From Cyclobacteriaceae bacterium (GTDB lineage: Bacteria > Bacteroidota > Bacteroidia > Cytophagales > Cyclobacteriaceae), in the NCBI GenBank assembly GCA_028289505.1, contig JANQPK010000060.1, positions 1 to 13,365 on the forward strand: DNA of 13,365 bases, in the 5' to 3' direction. This document shows, one piece after another, positions 8,387 to 13,365 of this stretch (positions are counted from its first letter, which is position 1; every line of letters begins with the position of its first letter). The notes beneath the pieces are model-generated. The model did not search any database and had not been told where the DNA came from. It was given only the letters and a program-made list of their open reading frames with translations. The translations under genes and the position numbers were made by a program.

Positions 8387-8433
8387 CTGTAATCAGACTG
8401 TGAGAATTTTGTGATAATTAAAAATTAGCTTTG
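8387..8433 (+). promoter_or_regulatory. Promoter with three 11-bp direct repeats upstream of the response regulator
   Basis: Three consecutive 11-base units run from 8387 to 8419: CTGTAATCAGA, CTGTGAGAATT and TTGTGATAATT. The shared core GT(G/A)A begins at 8389, 8400 and 8411, exactly one helical turn apart. TAGCTTTG at 8426-8433 is a perfect TAnnTTTG -7 element, beginning 15 bases after the start of the last core. No TTG lies in the normal -33 interval, which the repeats occupy instead. Tandem 11-bp half-sites overlapping the upstream promoter element are how PhoB/OmpR-family regulators activate transcription, so autoregulation by the response regulator encoded at 8455 is inferred. The leader would be about 16-20 bases. 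Confidence 0.62.
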
Positions 8434-8454
8434 AGAGATCATGACTATTAACCT

Positions 8455-9153
8455 ATGAGGAAGGTATTGATAATTGAGGACGATCCAGATATTCAGGAAT
8501 TACTGCAAATTCATTTAAAGGATCTGAACTGCGAAACGGATACTGCTTTTGATGGAGAATCAGGCTTAGAACATGCCTTTGGCGGAACCTACGACCTAAT
8601 CATTCTTGACCTGATGCTGCCTAAAATGGACGGCCTGGACGTTTGTAAAGAACTCCGTGCTCATAAAGTGAACACACCCATTCTGATGCTGACAGCTCGT
8701 TCGGAAGAAATCGACAAGGTACTAGGTTTAGAGACTGGTGCAGACGATTATCTTTCCAAACCTTTTAGCGTTCGCGAATTCATAGCAAGGGTCAAAGCTA
8801 TGTTTCGCAGGGTAAAAATGATCCGTGATACCGATAAGGAAGCAATTGGATCAGCCATCACCAAAGACAAGCTGGTTATAGAAACCGACAAACGAAAGGT
8901 AACACTCGATGGTAAGAGGCTTGATCTGACCCCTAAAGAATTCGAATTATTGGCACTACTGGCCTCGAACCCCGGACACAGCTATACCCGAAAAAGATTA
9001 CTGCGCATGGTTTGGGGGTATGATTTTGAAGGTTACGAACACACTGTTAATTCTCATATTAACAGGTTGCGCGCCAAAATTGAGCCCGATCCCAATCAGC
9101 CCAAATACATATTAACTTCCTGGGGGGTAGGCTACAGGTTTACCGATGAATAA
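8455..9153 (+). CDS. OmpR/PhoB-family response regulator transcription factor
   Basis: This is a cytoplasmic DNA-binding response regulator of 232 residues, typical for the family. The receiver domain spans about residues 1-118, with acidic residues E8, D9 and D10, phospho-acceptor D52 (in LIILDLMLPKMDG), the switch threonine T80 (LMLTARS) and lysine K102 (YLSKPF). A linker leads to a C-terminal winged-helix domain (about 132-230), recognisable by LTPKEFELLALLASNPGHSY, RKRLLRMVWGYDF, the recognition-helix region TVNSHINRLRAKIEPDPNQP and the terminal hairpin SWGVGYRF. The start ATG at 8455 is the only reasonable one. The sensor kinase gene begins eight bases before its stop, so the pair is cotranscribed and probably translationally coupled. 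Direct repeats upstream suggest self-regulation. All functional receiver residues are intact. The stimulus cannot be told from sequence. Confidence 0.96.
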   Translation: MRKVLIIEDDPDIQELLQIHLKDLNCETDTAFDGESGLEHAFGGTYDLIILDLMLPKMDGLDVCKELRAHKVNTPILMLTARSEEIDKVLGLETGADDYLSKPFSVREFIARVKAMFRRVKMIRDTDKEAIGSAITKDKLVIETDKRKVTLDGKRLDLTPKEFELLALLASNPGHSYTRKRLLRMVWGYDFEGYEHTVNSHINRLRAKIEPDPNQPKYILTSWGVGYRFTDE

Positions 9154-10666
9154 CGAAAAAGATATGAAGAAAGGCATTCTATTTAGCAGCTTGTATTGGA
9201 AGATATCCGCAACCCTACTGTTACTACTGGTGGTAATCGGTTGCGCCTATGTATTCATCACCGCAGATACGGTTCAAGTATATTTTCAAGAAAAGAATCA
9301 ACGGCTCAATGCAGAGTTGGCTGCGCATGTGGTACAGGAGGTCAAACCCACCTATCAAAACGGACAAGTAGATGAGGCTTCAATGGACAAGATCATGAGT
9401 AGTATGATGGCCATAAACCCTAGTATAGAAGTTTATCTATTGGATACCGCAGGAAATATCCTAAACTACGTAGCACCCTATAAAAAGGTAAAGTTGGATA
9501 AAGTGTCCCTGGATCCGGTGCATTCGTTCTTAGACACTAAAGGCCAGCAGTTCATCAAAGGAGACGACCCACGAAATCCTGGTATTCAAAAAGAGTTTTC
9601 AGCCGCACCGGTGCTGGAAAATGATCATTTAGTCGGCTATGTCTACGTGGTGCTAGCCAGTGAGGAATACGATATCGCAGCCGAAGAACTCATCGGGGAT
9701 TACCTTATGCGATTGGGTGGCAAAACTATGCTTGTGACCCTGGTCACCACCCTACTTGCCGGATTATTAATTTTTTGGTTTATCACCCGCTACCTGAACC
9801 AGATCATAGCGGTGGTAAAAAGGTTCAAAGAAGGGCACCTGGATGAAAGAATCCCGGTGAAGTCCAGTGGAGAGCTCCAGGAATTAGCCATCACTTTCAA
9901 TGAAATGGCACAGGAAATTCTGAGCAACATCGAAAAAATTAAAACTACTGAAAATCTTCGGCGAGAATTGGTGGCCAATGTTTCACATGACTTGAGAACT
10001 CCTCTGAGCATCATTCACGGTTATGTTGAAACCATGCTGATGAAAGCGGATGACCTTAGTTCTGCACAAAGATCTCAATACTTGGAAACCATTTTGAAGA
10101 GTACAGAAAGATTGAAAAAGTTAGTTGGCGATTTATTCGAATTATCCAAACTGGAAGCTAAAGAAGTAACACCTAAAAAAGAGCCATTTTTTATCACCGA
10201 ACTGGTACAGGACGTAAGCCAGAAGCATAAATTATTGGCTGAGGAGAAAAATGTCACCATTGTACCGGTGGCAGACAACAATGTCCCGATGGTAAATGCG
10301 GATATCTCGCTAATTGAAAGGGTTTTGCAAAACCTCATGGATAATGCCATCAAGTTCAGCCGGGACGGAGGAATTGTGACCATAGAAACACACAATTTTG
10401 GAAATAACGTTGAAGTGAAGGTAACAGATACTGGAAGGGGAATTCCCGAAGAAGACATCCCACTGGTATTCAATCGCTATTTCAACCTCACCAAATCAAG
10501 TTCTAACCAGAGTAACCAGGAGGACGAAGTTTCTAAAACAAGTGTGGGCCTGGGATTGGCCATTGTCAAGAAGATTTTGGAGATCCATGATGCTACCATC
10601 CATCTATCCAGTAAGTTAAACAAGGGAAGTGCCTTTTCATTCCGTTTGCCGGTTCATAATATCTAA
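9146..10666 (+). CDS. Membrane sensor histidine kinase, partner of the adjacent response regulator
   Basis: This inner membrane sensor kinase (506 residues) should autophosphorylate and pass phosphate to the regulator encoded upstream. A first transmembrane helix (about residues 20-39, ATLLLLLVVIGCAYVFIT) precedes a periplasmic region of about 150 residues. That region contains PSIEVYLLDTAGNILNYV and LVGYVYVVL, consistent with a PAS/Cache-like sensor fold. TM2 (about 194-216) leads into a HAMP linker (about 212-265). The dimerisation/phospho-acceptor helix has H281 in VANVSHDLRTPL. The ATPase domain shows an N box (N396-N400 in NLMDNAIKF), a G1 box DTGRGIP (D428-P434), FNRYF, and a G2 box VGLGLAIV (from V467). 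An unusually polar, asparagine/serine-rich segment separates the last two. The ATG at 9146 overlaps the regulator stop by eight bases; ATG 9164 is an alternative. The ligand is unknown. Confidence 0.95.
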   Translation: MNNEKDMKKGILFSSLYWKISATLLLLLVVIGCAYVFITADTVQVYFQEKNQRLNAELAAHVVQEVKPTYQNGQVDEASMDKIMSSMMAINPSIEVYLLDTAGNILNYVAPYKKVKLDKVSLDPVHSFLDTKGQQFIKGDDPRNPGIQKEFSAAPVLENDHLVGYVYVVLASEEYDIAAEELIGDYLMRLGGKTMLVTLVTTLLAGLLIFWFITRYLNQIIAVVKRFKEGHLDERIPVKSSGELQELAITFNEMAQEILSNIEKIKTTENLRRELVANVSHDLRTPLSIIHGYVETMLMKADDLSSAQRSQYLETILKSTERLKKLVGDLFELSKLEAKEVTPKKEPFFITELVQDVSQKHKLLAEEKNVTIVPVADNNVPMVNADISLIERVLQNLMDNAIKFSRDGGIVTIETHNFGNNVEVKVTDTGRGIPEEDIPLVFNRYFNLTKSSSNQSNQEDEVSKTSVGLGLAIVKKILEIHDATIHLSSKLNKGSAFSFRLPVHNI

Positions 10667-10775
10667 AATATCTCTCTCCCAGTAGAGCAGGGTCTCTTTT
10701 CCGTCACTCCTTTTTTGCAGCAAAATGTCGGCTATCCGATATTAGATAATCAATATTTAGATATTCGATAACAAA

Positions 10776-10811
10776 CCGTGATCATTCCGTGATACTTGGT
10801 CAGCAATTTTG
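10776..10811 (+). promoter_or_regulatory. Promoter with two 11-bp GTGAT direct repeats upstream of the spondin-like lipoprotein gene
   Basis: CCGTGATCATT (10776-10786) and CCGTGATACTT (10787-10797) are adjacent 11-base direct repeats with identical CCGTGAT cores. CAATTTTG at 10804-10811 matches the TAnnTTTG -7 consensus in seven of eight informative or free positions (C for the first T). It begins 15 bases after the start of the second GTGAT, the same distance as in the response regulator promoter. No -33 TTG is found in the expected interval. The leader to the ATG at 10844 would be about 27-30 bases. I infer a site for the adjacent response regulator; this is a motif-based proposal. Confidence 0.6.
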
Positions 10812-10843
10812 AATCATTCAATGAAATTAAAATTGTTCTAACC

Positions 10844-12175
10844 ATGAAAAAATTATTCTTATACACCCTACCTGCGGTCTTGATGTTTGCTTGTAGCGAC
10901 GACGATGATGGCGATATGATGGTGTTACCAAGCATGGCGGACTTCACGGTCCGCATCGAAAATGTAAATCAGCCAAAGTCATTCTTTGCCAGCGGCAGTG
11001 TTCCCGGATTATTGCTTCCCGGGGAGCAGCAGGAGTTCAGTTTTGAAGCGGGGCCGGTAACCTTACCAGGGGCTGAAACCAAGTTGAGCTTTGTTACCAT
11101 GTTCGTACAATCCAATGACCTTTTTCTGGGTCCTGATGAAATGGGAATCTCACTTTACCAGGCTGGCACTCGCGTAACTGGTGATGTGACGGATCAAGTG
11201 GCCCTGTGGGATGCTGGTACAGAGGTAAATGAGGAACCAGGTACTGGACCCAATCAGGCGCCACGACAATCCGGACCTGATACTGGTACAGATGAAAATG
11301 GCAATGTGATATTGGTTAGCGAGAGTGGGGATGGTTTCACCTATCCAGCTGTTAATGAGTTGATCGAGGTGGAACTAGAGGCGTTGCCAGATTCAGAAAC
11401 CGGATTTCGAGTAATCATCAGAAATATTTCGGGCAGCGCTTCTCTTCCCACTCCAATGGCAGGTCTTGCCTGGGTGATCCATACCGGAGAGGCCCCGATT
11501 TTCACCAGTGGTGAGCCCGATCGCGGTTTGGGACTGGAGGAGATAGCTGAGGATGGCGACGCCACTAGTTTGACTACCGCACTAGGTCATGACACAGGAC
11601 TGGTTACTCCCCTATCACCAGGTGTATGGGCCGTTCACGATGCAGGTATTAATCCCCTGTTCACTAGCGGGAGTGCCGATTTAGGTGAAGGCTTGGAAGC
11701 CATTGCAGAAGATGGAGACCCCGCCGCTTTGGCCTCGGCACTGGCCAGTAAATCCGGTGTCACTAACAGTGCTATTTTTAACACACCGGTGGGTGCAGCA
11801 GCACCAGGACCTGCAATACCAGGCGGTGCTTATGAGTTCACTTTCACCGCAGAGGATGGAGATTATCTGTCCTTCATGACCATGTTTGTTCAATCCAATG
11901 ACCTGTTCTATACTTTTCCTGAAGGTGGGATACCCCTATTCAACAATGGAATGCCCATCACTGGCGATTTCACCAGCCAGGCGCTTTTATATGATGCGGG
12001 GACTGAAACCAATGAGTTTCCCGGAGCAGGCTTGAATCAGGTAATTAGACAATCAGAAATGGACGCCGGAGAAGAAGAGAACGGTGTGGTGACCAACATT
12101 AATAACGTAGGTGATGGATTTACCTACCCGGCAGTTGGAGATATTATAAGAGTTACCATTACACCACAGCTTTAA
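10844..12175 (+). CDS. Surface-type lipoprotein with duplicated spondin-like domains
   Basis: This 443-residue lipoprotein starts at ATG 10844; an in-frame TTG at 10796 would place 16 non-signal residues before the signal peptide. The signal MKKLFLYTLPAVLMFAC has its lipobox cysteine at C17, and C17 is followed by SDDDD, the Bacteroidota surface-export signature. The mature part resembles bacterial spondin_N-type domains. A first copy (about 32-180) contains LSFVTMFVQSNDLF, DAGTEVNEEPG, GPNQAPRQSGPDTG and GDGFTYPAV. The middle carries two copies of a module WxxH...FTSG..D.G.GLE.IAEDGD, starting at W210 and W262. A second copy (about 320-443) repeats LSFMTMFVQSNDLF, DAGTETNEFPG and GDGFTYPAV. 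Spondin N domains in animals are C2-like beta sandwiches that can bind calcium; an extracellular binding or adhesive role here is inferred only. It follows the two-component operon after 177 bp and is probably controlled by it. Confidence 0.85.
   Translation: MKKLFLYTLPAVLMFACSDDDDGDMMVLPSMADFTVRIENVNQPKSFFASGSVPGLLLPGEQQEFSFEAGPVTLPGAETKLSFVTMFVQSNDLFLGPDEMGISLYQAGTRVTGDVTDQVALWDAGTEVNEEPGTGPNQAPRQSGPDTGTDENGNVILVSESGDGFTYPAVNELIEVELEALPDSETGFRVIIRNISGSASLPTPMAGLAWVIHTGEAPIFTSGEPDRGLGLEEIAEDGDATSLTTALGHDTGLVTPLSPGVWAVHDAGINPLFTSGSADLGEGLEAIAEDGDPAALASALASKSGVTNSAIFNTPVGAAAPGPAIPGGAYEFTFTAEDGDYLSFMTMFVQSNDLFYTFPEGGIPLFNNGMPITGDFTSQALLYDAGTETNEFPGAGLNQVIRQSEMDAGEEENGVVTNINNVGDGFTYPAVGDIIRVTITPQL
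11471..11770 (+). repeat. Two tandem copies of a roughly 52-residue coding module
   Basis: Within the spondin-like lipoprotein, a module starting at W210 (base 11471) recurs at W262 (base 11627), a spacing of 156 bases. Shared positions include W..H near the start, FTSG, D.G.GLE.IAEDGD and a following L..AL. The second copy has one extra residue before FTSG. In other bacterial spondin-like proteins I would expect one such segment per domain, so this is read as an internal duplication. Confidence 0.7.
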
Positions 12176-12199
12176 AGAGTTTATTGTAACCCCCCTATA

Positions 12200-12242
12200 A
12201 AGCAATAGTCACGCGATCAGTGTGGCTATTGCTTATTTTTTT
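12200..12242 (+). terminator. Rho-independent terminator after the spondin-like lipoprotein gene
   Basis: AAGCAATAG (12200-12208) pairs perfectly with CTATTGCTT (12226-12234), with an additional CAC/GTG pairing possible inside the loop. A run of seven T residues (12236-12242) follows. This is a strong intrinsic terminator for plus-strand transcription, 24 bases after the stop codon. The minus strand lacks a comparable T-run after the stem, so it would serve the convergent hydrolase gene poorly. Confidence 0.85.
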
Positions 12243-12255
12243 GAGTGTTGATATT

Positions 12256-13365
12256 TTATTTGGTGAGCCACGAGAGGATCTGTGTCACCAACTGATCTTG
12301 TGGAAGATCCTTCAGCAGGGTAAAACCCTGATGTTTACTAGAAGGATATTTCAGTAGTTTGTCCGCCTGCTCATCAATATAAATCTCCCCCATCTGATCC
12401 ACCGGGTTAGCTACTACTATACTCCTTGGGTTTAGGGCAGCCATAATATCAGGCAAATCATAGGCATTTATAGCCCCTGCAACCACCGAAGTAATAAAAG
12501 CCGGTTCGTAATCAGCATTAAGGGCCATCTCAGCATAGCTGAGAAAAGGATTGATCAGTGCTACTTTCGCGATGTTCGATTCGAAAAGTGATGCATGTAA
12601 TAACTCGCTGGCTAATGGCCCCCAAGACATCGAATAAACTGACTCAATACTAGACATTTCAGTACTGAGAAAATTAGTCAAGCGGATGATGTCTGCTGCT
12701 CTCATGGCAACAATGGATTTGCCGGTTAGAATGCCAGCAAACCATTGATTGAATGAAGTATTATCAATGTATGCATCACCCTTTAGATATCCTGGACCTA
12801 AGCTGCCTATACCTGGCAGATCGGCCATGGCTATAGCATAACCCTTTTCAATTAACTTTGATATCAAAGTGTCACGGCTGGCAGCTTTAGTGATACCCTG
12901 ATCATCTAGCCACAGTAATACAGTTCCATTGGCTGTTTTTGTGGGCACATAAACTACCACCGGCAGTTGATAATCCCCACCTCCCGGTACCAGATACTTT
13001 TCGAGCTTGTAATCCTGCTCAACCTGACGCCCTGAAAAAACGGCAGTCCCGAATTGCGCGGGATAATTAAATCCACTAAACTCCTTTACCGTCTTCTGCA
13101 GTGATTCGGGTCCCGACCTTGCTGCCCTTACCTCATCTAATTTGTTGACTTTTTGGGCCACCCATTTTTTATTCAATGAAAACAGGTTTTCCGCAGAAGG
13201 AATTGAGGCTACTTTACCAGTTTCAGTTGTCCATAGCTCAGCCTCTTTAAAAACTTCTACCTCCAGATCAACATTACTTCCGGGATTATCCAGGTACTTC
13301 TGAAAAAAGGCATACATAGCTTCTCTATTCTTTTTGGTGGATTCATGCTCGGCATCATCCTCCAC
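12256..13365 (-). CDS. Alpha/beta-hydrolase (acetylxylan-esterase-like), C-terminal part, cut by right window edge
   Basis: The reading frame is open to the window edge on the minus strand and ends in TAA at 12258-12256, giving 369 visible residues with no start; the GTG at the edge is probably an internal valine. The first part (DDAEHESTKKNREAMYAFFQ) resembles the end of one esterase domain in multi-domain bacterial acetylxylan-esterase-like proteins. The rest looks like a second hydrolase-fold domain: strands LPVVVYVP and TVLLWLDDQG, then AIAMADLPGIGSLGPGY. A nucleophile-elbow position reads SMSWG (12633-12619) rather than GxSxG. A late aspartate in VANPVDQMGE and a histidine in SKHQGF sit where triad residues would fall. 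The substrate is unknown; a carbohydrate-ester role is only inferred from family resemblance. It is convergent with the lipoprotein gene, 80 bp apart. Confidence 0.75.
   Translation of the reverse strand: MEDDAEHESTKKNREAMYAFFQKYLDNPGSNVDLEVEVFKEAELWTTETGKVASIPSAENLFSLNKKWVAQKVNKLDEVRAARSGPESLQKTVKEFSGFNYPAQFGTAVFSGRQVEQDYKLEKYLVPGGGDYQLPVVVYVPTKTANGTVLLWLDDQGITKAASRDTLISKLIEKGYAIAMADLPGIGSLGPGYLKGDAYIDNTSFNQWFAGILTGKSIVAMRAADIIRLTNFLSTEMSSIESVYSMSWGPLASELLHASLFESNIAKVALINPFLSYAEMALNADYEPAFITSVVAGAINAYDLPDIMAALNPRSIVVANPVDQMGEIYIDEQADKLLKYPSSKHQGFTLLKDLPQDQLVTQILSWLTK

Noticed and set aside
8363..8390. Inverted repeat ACAGTT ... AACTGT upstream of the response regulator
   Set aside because: Six-base arms with a 16-base spacer are easily found by chance, and the right arm overlaps the better-supported 11-bp direct repeats.
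10684..10700. Possible terminator after the histidine kinase gene (AGAG, loop CAGGGT, CTCT, T-run)
   Set aside because: The stem is only four base pairs and the T-run short, so it does not stand out from chance; read-through into the lipoprotein gene cannot be excluded.
10737..10771. AT-rich, roughly palindromic stretch (CGATATTAGATAATC ... GATATTCGATA) between the kinase and lipoprotein genes
   Set aside because: The arms match only with gaps; in such AT-rich sequence I cannot separate it from background.

Overview
The window looks like an ordinary chromosomal stretch from a member of the Bacteroidota, probably a Cytophagales-type marine or soil bacterium. This is inferred from three things: promoter elements of the TAnnTTTG type, the absence of strong Shine-Dalgarno sites, and a lipoprotein carrying the Bacteroidota surface-export signature CSDDDD. 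I see no mobile element, CRISPR array, rRNA or tRNA.

Layout from left to right. (1) 1-553, minus strand: the N-terminal third or so of an alpha-glucan (glycogen) phosphorylase, cut by the left edge. (2) 710-6175, minus strand: a compact three-gene tripartite efflux operon, transcribed in the order membrane fusion protein, RND permease, TolC-like outer membrane channel, with junctions of 1-2 bases. (3) 6255-8003, plus strand: a bacterial dynamin-like GTPase divergent from the efflux operon, with a promoter -7 element so close to the ATG that the mRNA may be leaderless. (4) 7976-8257, minus strand: a small unrecognised gene whose 3' end overlaps the dynamin gene tail to tail. (5) 8455-10666, plus strand: an OmpR-family response regulator and a membrane sensor histidine kinase, overlapping by 8 bases. 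(6) 10844-12175, plus strand: a surface-type lipoprotein with duplicated spondin-like domains, followed by a clear terminator. (7) 12256 to the right edge, minus strand: the C-terminal part of an alpha/beta-hydrolase (acetylxylan-esterase-like) protein.

The most interesting observation is regulatory. The promoters of the response regulator gene and of the spondin-like lipoprotein gene share one architecture. Each has GTGAT-type half-sites repeated every 11 bp, and the last half-site begins exactly 15 bp before the -7 element in both. No -33 TTG lies in the expected interval of either promoter. This is the layout expected of an OmpR/PhoB-type regulator that activates its own operon and the neighbouring gene. 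I therefore propose a local signalling unit: periplasmic sensor kinase, response regulator, and a cell-surface spondin-domain lipoprotein as its output. The signal and the function of the lipoprotein are unknown.

The efflux operon, the dynamin gene, the phosphorylase and the hydrolase show no evident functional link to this unit.
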